64,000 nt of DNA from Coenobita brevimanus (GCA_032717465.1 CM064655.1:14110152-14174151), one strand, 5' to 3'. Positions 12,781 to 24,039 are shown, counted from the first letter of the stretch. Numbers and translations are program-made. Notes: generated from the letters alone by a model not told the origin.

Positions 12781-13010
12781 TTTCCCCTTTCCAGGGCATC
12801 ACCTTTTCCCTTGTACACACTGACAATCACCCTCTTCAGCCAATCATCCGAGACAACACATATATAATCATATTTATCAAATTAGTAACTACCCCATTAT
12901 AATTTCCTCTTTCCAGGGTGTCATCCTTCCCCTTGTACACATTTACAATCACATTCTTCAGCCAATCATCTGTGGCAACATATACAGTATATAACTGTAT
13001 TTATCAAATC
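12781..13010. repeat. Local direct duplication inside LINE F
   Basis: About 115 bp starting at 12781 (AATTTCCCCTTTCCAGG) is repeated with moderate divergence starting at 12899, including the CTTCAGCCAATCATC block. It doubles one short section of the RT coding region and is an internal rearrangement of the LINE. Confidence 0.75.
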
Positions 13011-13107
13011 AATAACTAACCCCACTCCTGTATTTCCTGAGGCCTTCAGCATTTTAGCAGTCAACCCAGACACTGCTGCCACCTTCCCAACCTACATCCT
13101 GCCTATT

Positions 13108-13232
13108 GCCTGTTCAAGGTAGCAACATCAATCAAAGGGAAAGGGCCAAACACTGGGTCTGCTGATTCCAAACCTTCCCTGTTCAAGTCAAACTTTTCAT
13201 TCAGCCAAATAATTTTGATAAGTTGAATTATA
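13108..13232. other. Short unresolved stretch plus LINE A remnant
   Basis: From about 13195 the text resembles the LINE A segment that precedes CATGAGTGTG on the far side of the next MITE. The first 85 bases match nothing I recognise. Confidence 0.4.
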
Positions 13233-13918
13233 CAGTAATCCCTCGATGATCCGACGTGATAGAGCCAAAGGCATGTCCAGATAGTGGAACTGTCTAGATA
13301 ATGGACTTCTCCCCTGGCCCCCTTCATACATACCCTAACTTTGAAAGCCATTGTAAAAGGCCATTACAGTACATCATACAACAGGTGCGGGTAAGGGGAT
13401 GGGTCTGTTATGATGTGGCAGGGGTAAACCAGTTCTGCTGTCGGGCCCTGCTGCGGATGTCACTGATTGCATTGCGCAGTTGACCCTTGTGCGGTGTGGC
13501 GCAGTGAGGATCTGTCCGTTCTCCCCTTTGGGGCTAAGATGTGAATGAATGTGTTTGAATGGATGAGTAAATGGAGAGTGTGTCGTCCTGTCTCGGCTAC
13601 CTCCCTTTCCTTGGGGGAAGCAGCCTAGGTATATAGATAGATAGATAGTTTTACACTACTCTATCTGGTCAAGCAGGCCTATAAACCAGATCCAAGCAAT
13701 TACCATGGTCAAACAGACCCATCAGCCACACACAATCAATCACCACTGCTGGGCATACCCTGTAATGACATGAAAAAACATGAAAAAAAAATGGCCCTGC
13801 TGGGCGAAAATGTTTGCCTGGACATAACTTCCATCCGCACACATGCATTTTGTCTGGATAAAATGAACCAGATCACAGCGTCTGGATAATGGACATCCGG
13901 ATAATTGAGCGATTACTG
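13233..13918. mobile_element. T1: non-autonomous pogo/Tigger MITE
   Basis: 686 bp with ends CAGTAATC / GATTACTG and TA on both sides (13231-13232, 13919-13920), as in pogo-type elements. Subterminal ATCCG/ATCCGG motifs match T5, T6, T8 and T14. It carries no transposase. It sits within the RT region of LINE A, which resumes at 13921. A second short element seems to be inserted at 13395-13651. Confidence 0.85.
13395..13651 (+). mobile_element. Possible short retroposon with (GATA)n tail
   Basis: About 255 bp unlike the rest of T1, ending in a run of GATA (13633-13650). An A-box-like TGGCGCAGTGAGG lies at about 13496, but I see no convincing B box. The terminal GATA run is the tail type used by LINEs H, K and L here. 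A SINE is likely but not shown. Confidence 0.35.
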
Positions 13919-15546
13919 TACATGAGTGTGTTGTCCCAGATGACTGGCTGAAGTGTGTGATTGTAAATCTGTACAGGTGGTCCCCATTTTACGAACGGTC
14001 AACTTCCAAATTTTTTACTTCACAAGTGTAGAAACTGCACTTCGAAATTTGAATTTTGATCTTTTCCCGTGCTAGCAAATACACGGTACAATGCAACAGT
14101 TAGCCAGGTCCCAGTCTGCCTGGATGGTCGTTTGTGTAAACAATCGATGCTCCAATGCTCTACAGCGTTCTGTGTTGCCAGTATTTTTTTTTGGATAACC
14201 CCCTCTATCTGTCATGTCTATGAAATGCCCATCTGTCTCTCCTGCTACTGGTGAGAAGGAGGAAGGCAATTACTCGAGATGAAACTCAACTGCCCAGAAC
14301 AAACGCAACAAGTCCGTAGGTTCTGGGACAATTCTCCGTCAAGAAGGTTCCCCGTCGTTTATTTTCACACCAGTTTACTTAGTAAGTATACTAGATTTTG
14401 AAATACCGTATTTTACGCCATACAATGTGTACCAGCATATTATGCACACCCATTATTTGGCAGGTGATGTAAAGAAAAAAATTACCAAGGTATAGAATAA
14501 AACCAAGTAGCTTAGGGCTATCTGGAGCCTCAGCTGATACCTTCTTCCCCAACAACCATGGCCTAATGTATGCTAATCAAGGCTAGTCTATACCAGTGGC
14601 TTAGGCTAGCATTATTTTTACTGTAGTCTATGATGAAAAATAAAACAATATAACTCAGCCATAGTTCACAGCTAGAGAAGCCTATTAATTCGTTTTGGTT
14701 CATCAGCTAACGCAAATGTTTACCACTGTCGACAACCTTGCACTGCATCTGGCAGAGTGGATGATTGAGTTCTTTCTTACATCACAGCAAATTATCGTAC
14801 TTTCTTACTTTAAAAATAATTTTTACCACCAAAAGGCACACAAAAATACTGAGTCTCTCAGGATCAATAATAATGAGAAGAGGATGAAAAGGTTGCAGGT
14901 CTGTGATACCAAAACAGTATAAACAAACAAGCAAGGTATGGCCATTGTGTGATGTTTCTGATCGTACCATAGCATAGGTTAGGCCTAACGTTAGATCTAG
15001 CCTAATCAGTCACTTGCTACGCCCATACCTGATTTATTTAGTAATGCTATGTTCTCATATATAAATATATATATATACTGTACAGGTACTGTATACCCCA
15101 ATATACTATACCCCTAGATGCAATACCTCGGCTTAGCGATAGGGTACAAATACCACCATACCCTGCTAGATGATCGCCACACCCTAGTTTAATGATGAGC
15201 CCTACGATGTCGTGTCCACAGGCGATAGGCCAAAATTTTGAATCACACGTGTTTCCGTGGCCAGCTCAGCAAGCCCGCCTTCCAGGATGCGCAGAAACAC
15301 TCGTGCAGCCCCCACAGCCATCGCTCACCCCATGCTCACCCATATCGTTCTTTTCACACCAGTCATCTCTGAGTGAGGAACTCTCTTACCCTTGCCTGCC
15401 ACGCATTGCGCTGCATCACCAAAGTTACGCAAGCCCCTATTGTAGCGCATTGTAACTGAGTATGAGCAATGCCGTGAGTAGAGCAGTGATACTAATTAAG
15501 TGTGGAGTGCGATTTTGTGTAGTTTTTGGCCTAAATAAGTGTGATC

Positions 15547-18018
15547 ATGTCTAGTAAGGGTGCTGCACGTGGTGGGGCTAGTGGTGGTGCTAGTGGAGGC
15601 CCTAGTTGGGGTGGTAAGCGGCCTGCTAGTGTTGGTGCTGGTGATGTTCCCGTGAAACGTGTGCGTAAAACTGTGTCTCTAGAAGTCAAACTAGATATTC
15701 TTAAGCGCACGAAAAAGGTGAGGGTGTACGTGTTATCGCCTCAGCTCTCCACCCGGCCCAGTCGACTGTCTCCACCATCATCAAGAAGGGGGAGGCGGGA
15801 GGCCATTAAGGCTGCTGTTGGGGAGGTTGCAACCTTATCCGCCTCCCGGTGGAGGAGCTGGAGCAGATGCTGTGCACGTGGGTGGAGGACCAGAACAGAA
15901 GGAAGGCACCCATGAGCCAGGCAATTATTTGCACAATGGCTCTCTCACTATGGGATGAAATCAAGGTGAGGCAGGATCCTGATGCTAGTGAGACCTTTAA
16001 GGCTAGCCATAGGTGCTTCGACCCCGTCAAGAGGCGTGCTAATCTCCACCACATGAAGATGTACGGTGAGGCAGCGAATACGGATACAGTGGCAGTGGCA
16101 GCATTTCCTGACGAGTTGAAACATATCATTGTGGAGGGTGGCTAAAGTGCGAAGCAGGTCTTGAATTTTGATGAGACTGGGCACTTTTGGAAGAGAATGT
16201 CCCCAAAGACATAGCTTACAACAGAGGAAAAGTCTATGCCAGGGTTCAAGGCCTCGAAGGACCGGCATACACTGCTGCTGGGGGGGCAATGCCAAGGGCG
16301 ACCTGAAGTTGATGCCACTCCTTGTCTACCACTCCAAGAACCCCAAGGCTCTGGTGGGGTAGGTGAAAGAATATCTTGGAGTGATTCTGAGGTCCAACAA
16401 GAAGGCCTGGCTGACTTCCGACATCTGTTCATCATATTTTCACTCGTAACTCTCTCGTGTCCTCGAGGTATGCCTCCAGGGAGAATTTGGTGAACAGATT
16501 TTTCATGATAGTAGACAACATGCTTAGCCACCCTCCTGTGATGAAGAAGTGGGCAAGCAATTGTGAAGTAGTGTTCCTGCCCCCAAACACCAAGTCATTG
16601 TTGCAAACCATGGACCAAGGGGTGATCACTACTTTTAAAGCGTATTACCTCCATTGCACTATGCAGCAGTTGGTGAGGGCCTGTGACAGCGACCATAAGA
16701 CGACAGTGCAGAAGTTCTGGAAAGGCTACAATATACGCCACACCATAGAGAACATCACTGCAGTGTGGCAAGAAGTTAGCCAGCCCATCATGAACGGTGT
16801 GTGGCGGAAGCTGTGCCCAGAGTGCGTGCACTCCTTCACCAACTTCCCCATGGGCAGGCAAGCTCTGCCAGTGCAGCATGTGCAGCAGGAAATTGTTGAA
16901 CTGTCACACGAGGCAGGCTTCAGGGAGGTCAACGAGGAGGACATGGAGGAGGTCCTGGAAAGCCACAGGGAGGAGCTCAATGAGGAGCTCCTCAATATGG
17001 AGATTACGCGGGCACACCAGGAGGCACAGGAGGAGGAGGAGGTCGTCCCTTAAATGCGAGCCCTCAATATTGCAATTCTGAGGGAGATGCTGACCAAGCT
17101 GGATGAGATCATTGCGCTGATGCGCACACACGACCCTCTCCCAGGACGAAGCAGGGACACAGCCAATCGGCTGGAGGAGGGGATGAAGGTATATATGACG
17201 ATGCTGGAGGAAAAGAAGAGGGCAGCCAGGCAGACTACAATCACTGCCTCCTTCAAAAAGGTCCCCACCATGCCAGCAACCCACAAAGGATCTCCCCAGC
17301 CCTCAACAAGCAAAGCATCTCCCCAGCCTTCCACCAGCAAAGCATCTCCCCAGCCTGCCACCTGCAGAGCATCTCCCCAGCCTTCAATCAGCAGAGCCTC
17401 TCCCCCGCGACTGACCGGCAAACACCAAGGGCCTCATCCCACTGAGGACGTGATCTGCCCCCAGTGCCGGACCTGACCTCCAGCCGATCCCCGTCTCCCG
17501 TGTCACCTGTGATTCTACTAAGGCACTCCACCACTCCATCGCTGCCTTCCTTGCCCCAGCCTCCTTCTCCCTCACCACTTCGGCCACTGTCTGTCTCCCT
17601 CGCCACGATGTGAGCCACCACATCTGACTCCATTGCTACCTCATCAGTCATCGCAGTGGTCTCCCTCACCAATTCACCAGTCATCGCAGCTGTCTCCCTC
17701 ACCACCTCCTCTGTCATCGCATCGCACTCCATCGCCACCCCCAGAGCCATTGCATCGCACCTCAACACCATCGCCTGAACCATTGCATCGCACCTAATCG
17801 CCACCACCTGAGTCATCACATCACACCCCATTGCCACTGCCTGAGTCATCACATCGCACCCCATCACCACCCCCTGAGACACTGCATCGCACTCCATCAC
17901 CACCCCCAGAGCCAGTACATCAGTCTCCCACTACAATCACCCACCTAAGCAGGCTTCCCCCCACCTCTGACCCTCCCACGGAGATGGGGTTTGAGGGCTT
18001 TCAGGAGGATGAGTGAGT
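15547..18018 (+). pseudogene. T4 pogo/Tigger transposase
   Basis: It starts at an ATG with a Gly/Ser-rich leader, then KRVRKTVSLEVKLDILKR and GEGVRVIASALHPAQSTVS, a CENP-B-N-type helix-turn-helix. A second DNA-binding domain follows (15849-16145). The catalytic core has FDETGHFWKRM (first Asp, about 16170), IVDNMLSHP (second Asp, 16510) and LLQTMDQGVI (third Asp, about 16600), with 32 residues between the second and third. After the core come an acidic segment, a PIP-like QTTITASF (about 17231-17254), Ser/Pro repeats, and the terminal GFEGFQEDE. At least four frameshifts and two stops kill it. It would act in the nucleus on TA targets. Confidence 0.85.
17640..17930. repeat. CATCGCATCGCAC/CACCACC minisatellite in T4 tail
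   Basis: Degenerate tandem units of roughly 25-35 bp built on CATCGCATCGCAC and CCATCACCACC. In one frame they code Thr-Pro-Ser-Pro-Pro-Pro-Glu repeats (17831-17930). This is an expanded low-complexity linker between the catalytic core and the FEGF tail. Confidence 0.7.
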
Positions 18019-19058
18019 GCTAGGGAGCACCACATGTCCCCTAGCCTCGGGGGGAATAGCAAGGATGATGACCAGGACCGGACATGGACTTACAAAAAGT
18101 AAGTGATGAGAGGTGTTTGATATTTTCTATGATTTTCAGATTTTATTTATTAGTTTTAGTGAGTTATTTACAGGTGTTAGGCTTAGATTGGCTTCCTTTA
18201 CAGCTGTTGGGCTATTTAGATTGACTTTGAACTTGTTTGGGGGCTCATCTGGTTGGGTTTTGGACTTGGTTGGGGGGGAAACCCAAGGCTGATAAAAACT
18301 TCTCATTACTTTACACATTAAAAGTGACCCAATATACGATACCTCGCCTAATGATGGGGTTTTACCTAACCAATTACATCGTTAAATCGGGGTATACATA
18401 TATATACTTTTTGTGGCTTAGGATAGTCTACATAGTTATACCTGAGTATTCTAGGGGCCATTCTGCTGAAAAGGAGAGTGTGGGTACTAGTTAATGCGAC
18501 CCATAGGCCTAATCCAAACCTGACATTCATGGTATAATGTGCAGTGTGATTTCTGAAGCTTTTTTTCGAGAAAAAAGTACGCAATATATGGAAAACAAAT
18601 ACGGTATATGAGTTGTAAAAGTGATGATGGTTTATTGTTTTTATGATAAATATAAAATGTGGCATCAAATGGTCGGTATTAATGGAAAAAAATATTGAAA
18701 CATGAATCAGGTGATGTATGGTGACTTTCGCTTCACTGTTTAACATTAGGCTACATACAAGACATCAGCATTTATTTAACTGTCTCATAACTTTATGTGA
18801 ATGATCGACATACATTAAAATTATATTAATAACCTACGCATGTTATCCATCCATCATCCAATCCTACATTGCCCCATGAGGAGCGTAGGTGTATATAAAA
18901 GATTCTCAGCCCACTGACAGGAACTGTCCACATTTTGACGGGAAATAGTTAAGACGGTGACTTGTCCTGTTTTTGTTGTGATGGGGAATTGTGAACCAGC
19001 CTGTAATGGACATCACATGTGAGCTTTGAGTTTTGTAAACGACGATCTCAGTAAAGTA

Positions 19059-19768
19059 CAGTAATCCCTCCAATATCCGTTGTAATAGGGCCAAAGGCAT
19101 GTCTGGATAGTGGTTTTGTCCGGATATTGGTCCCCAGCCTTGGACTTATACTTATTGACCCTAACCTACCCTGAATCAGAAAAACACCTACATACCTCCC
19201 TACCGGACATGCATAGCACCTATTTAAGACCCTATTCACACCAATAAGGGACACAAAAGAGTGAAATAAATGCAAAGGAAACACAAAATTAGGTTTCAGA
19301 GATGAGGTCTTTATAGTGGGAACCAGCCTTATGGACTAGTACTTATGGACTCCAACCGGACATGACTTACTGTACATAACTCTCAACCGCACATGCATAG
19401 CACCTGTTTAAGACCATATTCACACCAATGTGGGACATAAAAGAGTGAAATACAATGCAAAAGAAACACAAAATGAGGTTTCAGAGATGATGTCTGTATA
19501 ATGGGCACAAGCCTTATGGACTTGTACTTATGGACTCCAACTGGACATGATTTACCAACTGTACAGAACTCTCAACTGGACATGCATAGCACCTGTTTAA
19601 GACCCTATTCACAACAATAAGGTGCGGAAACAAAATCCGATTTTTTTCCTATTTTTTTCGGATTTTTTGCGTCTTTTGGGCAATTTGGGATAAAAAAGGT
19701 CAGAATCATAATGTCTGGATATTGGGGTAGTCCGGATATTGGGCGTCCGGATATTATAGTGATTACTG
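19059..19768. mobile_element. T5: non-autonomous pogo/Tigger element with internal triplication
   Basis: 710 bp, ends CAGTAATCCCTC / GATTACTG, TA duplications at 19057-19058 and 19769-19770. Subterminal sequence matches T6. The interior is about three tandem copies of a 185-190-bp unit (anchor GGACT-GTACTTATGGACTCC at 19142, 19333 and 19518). Confidence 0.88.
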
Positions 19769-20002
19769 TATTCAATAAATAACATGAGATACTCAACACT
19801 TTCTTATAATACAGGCTTTGTGTTAATGATTTTGCCCAACTGTAGACTAATGTAAGTTTTCTAAGCACGTTTACGGTAGGCTTGGCTAGGCTATGATGTT
19901 CAGTTGGTTGGGCGTATTAAATGCATTTTCGACTGACAAAAAATTGGATTTACGACCAGTTTCTCGGAATGTGACCCATTCTTAAGCAGGGGACCACCTG
20001 TA

Positions 20003-20685
20003 TAAGAGAAAGAGTGATGCTCTGATAGGAAGGAATTATAGAGACATAAAACTTTTAACATAATGATGGTAATGGTGAGAGTCCTAGAAGGTACGAGAAG
20101 GAAAAGAGTGAATATTGACGAGATGCAGTTTGGGTTCATGCAAGACAAAGGGACCACTGATGCCATATTCACTGTCTGCCAGCTTCAGGAAAAGTATAAG
20201 GAAAAGAAAATAGATCTACACTTTGTTTTTGTTGATTTGGAGAAGGCTTTTGGCAAAGTCCCTAGGGAGGTGGTAAAGTGGGCAATGAGAAAGGTTGGGA
20301 TCGAGGATTGGCTGGTAGGAGTGACCATAGCTATGTATATAGGTTGTTGTACCCAGCTGAGAGTGAATGGAGATTTGAATGATGAGTTTTCCATGAATGC
20401 TGACATGCATCACAGGTCAGTCTTAGGCCTCTTACTGTTTATCATGGTGTCTGAAGCTCTCTCCCATGACTTCAGAAATGGACTTCCATGCGAGATGTTG
20501 TATGTTTTGACTGCAGAGAATGAAAGGGAGACAGAGGAAAGGTTTTGGAAATGGAGATATAGAACAGGGCACAAAGGTTTAAATGCTGATAAAACAAAAG
20601 CGATGATATCTATGGCTGGTGATGGTATCTCCATCTTGTGCAGTGTTTGTGATAAGTGGGTGCGTATGGGATGTAGTGGTATTAA
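20003..20685 (+). pseudogene. LINE A reverse transcriptase core
   Basis: It resumes right after T2 with KRKSDALIGRNYRDIK, then FGFMQDKGTTDAIF and FVFVDLEKAFGKVPREVV. The YADDL box is lost: MLYVLTAEN is seen where LYADDLVLTAEN-type text is expected, so catalysis is impossible. It ends in CSVCDKWVRMGCSGIK, a CxxC zinc-knuckle-like segment. The longest open stretch is 20063-20692. The next residues of LINE A lie beyond the piggyBac-like element at 22387. Confidence 0.88.
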
Positions 20686-22382
20686 ACCCTAAAGTACTAA
20701 CAGGATCAATCGATCCTTTTCCAGAATTTGGCTTGATGCCTAATAGGATCGACAGAGATGCCTTTGTAAAAAACTGTGGACACTAGGCTTCGGAATGATT
20801 GTGATGTATACTGACACAAACCAACGAGAACTAAGTCCTGAGTAGGGAGGGGGGAGGATCCGGGCCTCTACCCATGGTGGTGGTGGTGGGGGGGGGCCAT
20901 TCTCCCACCACCCTCTCGCCACCTATCTCTACCTCAAACCTTTTGTTCCCTCTCCCCCTCCCTCGCCTGTGACTGGACACACAGCTCCTCCTACCAACTC
21001 TATAAAGCAGATTTTTCCATGCCACACTCCCTCCACCATCCTCCCTCATTCTCCCCCTTCCACCCCTTCATACTCCCTCCATCTCCAGCTAATTACTTGC
21101 TGTAGCTACATGGTAAACATTTGACATATGAGAATTATATAATTTTCTGATGTGTAAAATCAAGATCTTTCACTCTATAATACCAAAATTAATGTTGGTG
21201 CAATTTTTTTTTTCTCTCCCTATATACAAGGGTTTTATCTATCTATCTACTGCCAGACACCTTAATCCCTTATACAGGGTGGCCACAAACAAATCACCTC
21301 CTCATCACCCTGTCCCCCGCCATTTCACTGCCCTGCTCCCAATTCACACCTCTCTCTCTCATATACCTCTCCACTCCATCCCTCCATCTCAACCTTGGCC
21401 TTCCCCTCCCTCTCTCCCCCTCCACCTCACTCACATACACTCTCCTCATCAGTCTCTCGCTCTCCACCCTCTCCACATGGCCACACCACCTCAGTGTGTT
21501 TCTCCTAACGCTTCCTATCACATACACATCCACACCACAATGCTCCTTCGCTTCCTCATTTGTCAGTCTGTCTCTCCATGTGACTCCACAGGCTCCTCTC
21601 AAATAACTCATTTCCACTGCTCTCACTCTTGACTTGTGTCCCTCCAACAACGTCCAAGCTTCACTTCCATACATCAGGGTTGGTATCACAATACTGTCAT
21701 GTAATAACTTTTTCACTTTCATGCTCACTTCCCTGTCTCTTATCACTGCCTTCAGGGAACCAGCAACCTTTCTTCCTTGTTGTACCCTTCCAAGTACTTC
21801 ACCCTCCAAACTTCCATCCTTACTCATCACACTACCCAAGGACAGTACTTGAACGTACTCACATTTTCCATTTCCTCATGATCCAACCTCGCTGTACATT
21901 CACTGACTTCACCTCTCTTGAAGACCATGACTTTACTCTTCCCTACACTCACCTTTAAATTCCGTTTCTTACACACTCTCCCAAACTCATCCACCAAGCC
22001 TTGCATCTGACCTTTGTCTTCACTTAACAACACAGTATCATCTGCAAACAAGAGTACAGAGGTTTCCAAACACTGCCCTCTCTCATTAGGGCCACTCCAA
22101 CATCCACTGCCCTGCCTTGTATCACTTTTATAACCCCATCCACATACAGATTGAACAACCATGAAGACAAGGGTTACCAGTCTATTTTTGACGATCGTTG
22201 ACAGGCTATAGCTTAGTAACCAGCTGGTCTTGAATGCTCTGGTTTGCAACATAAGGTGTGTAAATTCAAGCTCTAAACCTTGGGCATAACACTTTTTACT
22301 TCTGTAAGAGTAAAAAAATCAGCTCCATTTGCTGTACAGGTTTTCTGGGAAGTTCGGTCGATCGAATTGCGTACCCTAGTGG
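20686..22382. mobile_element. piggyBac-like element inserted in LINE A, carrying LINE H
   Basis: TTAA on both sides (20682-20685, 22383-22386). The ends are imperfect inverted repeats sharing CTA-GTAC and GATC-ATCGA blocks. LINE A reads up to GGTATTAA on the left and resumes on the right with only one TTAA needed. LINE H occupies 21235-22166. The rest (about 760 bp) has no transposase, so it is non-autonomous. Confidence 0.75.
21235..22166 (-). mobile_element. LINE H: 5'-truncated RTE-like element with (TAGA)n tail
   Basis: Bracketed by a perfect 9-bp duplication ACAAGGGTT (21226-21234 and 22167-22175). The minus strand codes the end of an RT: LLFADDTVLLSEDKGQ (about 22060), NLKVSVGKSKVM, then SVMSKDGSLEGEV, YGSEAWTLLEGHKSRV, LRGACGVTWRDRL and LRWCGHVERVESER. 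The tail is a short GATA-type run at 21235-21248. It is the same family as LINEs K and L. One frame break lies near 21835. Confidence 0.92.
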
Positions 22383-22386
22383 TTAA

Positions 22387-23035
22387 GTAGGCAGTGAAAT
22401 AATGCTGATTTTGTGCATTCAGTGTGTTGGGGAGAGCATGTAGAGACTGTCAGGCATGAAAGAATTGATACTGCTAGTCTCCTGTGTGTGTAGAAGATTT
22501 TTTTTTTTATTTGGGGTTATGTGCTGAAAGTGGCGGTTGGAATAAATTCTGGGAGCTGTTGCCTCTTAACACTGAGGGGCCTCTCCCTCCCTGCTAAGGA
22601 ACCTTTGTATGTGGCATGTGTTATGAGTGTGATGCTGTACGATACTAAGACATGAGGAGTAAAGGAAGAGAGAGATTCGTAAACTGAAATGTTCAGAAAT
22701 GGCAATGATTAGATGGATATGTAGCGAATACCAGAATGCGATGCCTGGAGGGGGGGGGGGGATAGGATTGCGATTGAAGGGTTGGGAGGAAGTATGGGAC
22801 TTCAATGTATTGGTGTTGTGATGAGGAAAAACAGATTGAAATGATTTGGGCATGTTGAGAGCACAGAGGATAATAACTGGGTGTGGAAGATGAGAAGTGT
22901 GAACATCAGGTGCAAGGCTGAGATAAGCAGACTGAAAAAGACCTGGGACACGGTCATAAAGTGTGACCTCTGGGACGAGGGGCTGAGTAGGAAGGCTGCC
23001 AGAGATCGAGCAGCATGGAGTGCCCCCATTTGGTG
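22387..23035 (+). pseudogene. LINE A C-terminal domain
   Basis: It continues the zinc-knuckle segment (CWGEHVETVRHERID), then LLTLRGLSLPAKEPLYVACVM, VMLYDTKT (expected YGSET), FGHVESTEDNNW (the GHV-RM block) and VNIRCKAEISRLKKTWD. Several stops are present. It ends near the AARDRAAW block, which is close to the natural 3' end of the family. Confidence 0.82.
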
Positions 23036-23995
23036 ATCAGGGTCAACACATGCAAGTAGGTTGAAGCCTTCATATACAATACAACTTCCTTACTCAGCAG
23101 TCACTTGCTACCTTATTAATTATGATGATGTACAGTATTTGCATTTTTATTTCAAAATGTATGGCCACTTACAGCAAAGACATTAGAAATTAGTACAGTA
23201 ATCTCATGGCTATTGCACACTTGGTTATGGTGGTTTTTGTATCAACACAAGATGGAGATCTGCACTTCTGCCTTTATCGTGCATTTTTCAGCTAAAAAAC
23301 ATCATCATCACACACCTGGGCTGGTTTCTGCTGACAATGATGGTGCAGTACAGGCATACCCTGATAACTGACAAATAGAAAAGCAACAATTCACTCTATA
23401 GATATTACAGAATAGGGGACACACTCTAGAAAGCCATCATGTTATGCTTTGCTCTTCCAAAAATCGGACCATCTGCAAACTGAAATGCATATGGTTCAGT
23501 TCATGTACTGTACAGTGACCCCTTCAATCATGCAGCTAATGTGTGACTGAACTGCTCCATGGAAATGGAAACTGTGCAAATGGTATCACTGATACCCATA
23601 TTATAAGGCTAACTGGCAGCGTGAAATCCAAAAAATGTTCCCAAAGTTCCACTTTTTGCCCTCTTGAAAATTTTTTTCCCTTCCAGATAATATCTAATAT
23701 TTATTGTGGTAAACATACAACCTCTAGGAACATCACTGGGCATAAAAAAGGGTTAATTAAAATTTTGAAAGTGGTAAATAAGGGGTGATCACTTACCATG
23801 ATGGGATGGAGTGATGCTTGGGTGACAGGGAGAGGTTTATCACTCTCACTTCTAATAAATATTCTTAGTGCTGCTGTTACTTCTGTGGAAAATAATACAA
23901 TAAAACCTCTTATATACAGCTCTCTAACAATTACAATCCTCTAACAACCGGAGTTTTCAAGAGGCCTATTGTGTGTGTGTGTGTGTGTGTGTATA

Positions 23996-24034
<39 letters not shown>
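23036..24034. other. Unassigned sequence, ending in (GT)n(TA)n
   Basis: I see no gene or confident element here. ACAGTAATCTCATGG at about 23194 could be a pogo-type end, but I found no partner. 23971-24034 is a (GT)n then (TA)n microsatellite. Confidence 0.4.

Positions 24035-24039
<5 letters not shown>

Larger units (their letters stand above)
8191..13107 (-). mobile_element. LINE F: RTE-like element of the LINE A family, split by LINE E
   Basis: The minus-strand parts are 13107-11703 and 8692-8191, with LINE E between. The upstream part holds RT blocks (VYKGKGDALERGNY, FGFMPGRGTT, FADLEKAF at 12830-12558), a mutated catalytic box YASD in place of YADD (12330), and VMLYGSETSSVKEEDI (about 11760). 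The downstream part holds two versions of the [15 protein letters not shown] block (8690-8620 and 8516-8452), the second leading into LRWFGHVVRM. The duplicated block indicates internal rearrangement. It interrupts LINE A between its first and second RT blocks. Confidence 0.75.
15107..18396 (+). mobile_element. T4: Tigger element with decayed transposase
   Basis: The ends share TATACCCC and subterminal ATACCTCG / CGAGGTATCG blocks in inverted orientation (15107 and 18396). The termini are less certain than for the other elements because TATACCCC also occurs 15 bp upstream. A CENP-B/Tigger-type transposase pseudogene fills the centre. Confidence 0.65.
14406..18604. mobile_element. T3: Tigger-like element nested in T2
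   Basis: The left end CCGTATTTTACGCCATA matches the reverse complement of the right end (CCGTATTTGTTTTCCATA), and TA flanks both sides (14404-14405, 18605-18606). It contains T4. The left arm (14423-15106) has no convincing coding region. Confidence 0.75.
13974..20000. mobile_element. T2: outer Tigger-like shell, 6 kb with nested elements
   Basis: TIRs CAGGTGGTCCCC (13974-13985) and GGGGACCACCTG (19989-20000), with TA duplications at 13972-13973 and 20001-20002. LINE A reads through the junction in frame once the element and one TA are removed (NLY|KRKSDAL). Inside are T3 (14406-18604) and T5 (19059-19768). The remaining T2 sequence (13986-14403, 18607-19056, 19771-19988) shows no coding. 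T2 itself is therefore a non-autonomous shell of roughly 1.1 kb enlarged by insertions. Confidence 0.85.
1333..23035 (+). mobile_element. LINE A: one RTE-like element split into seven pieces
   Basis: Plus-strand fragments at 1333-1650, 5383-6195, 7907-8190, about 13195-13232, 13919-13973, 20001-20685 and 22383-23035 are consecutive parts of one protein: AP-type endonuclease, linker, reverse transcriptase, a CxxC zinc-knuckle region, and a C-terminal GHV domain. At the junctions tested the translation resumes where it stopped once one copy of the target duplication is removed. LINEs C and F on the opposite strand belong to the same family. The reconstructed coding part is about 2.9 kb. All fragments carry stops and frameshifts, so it is a fossil target. 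Confidence 0.85.
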
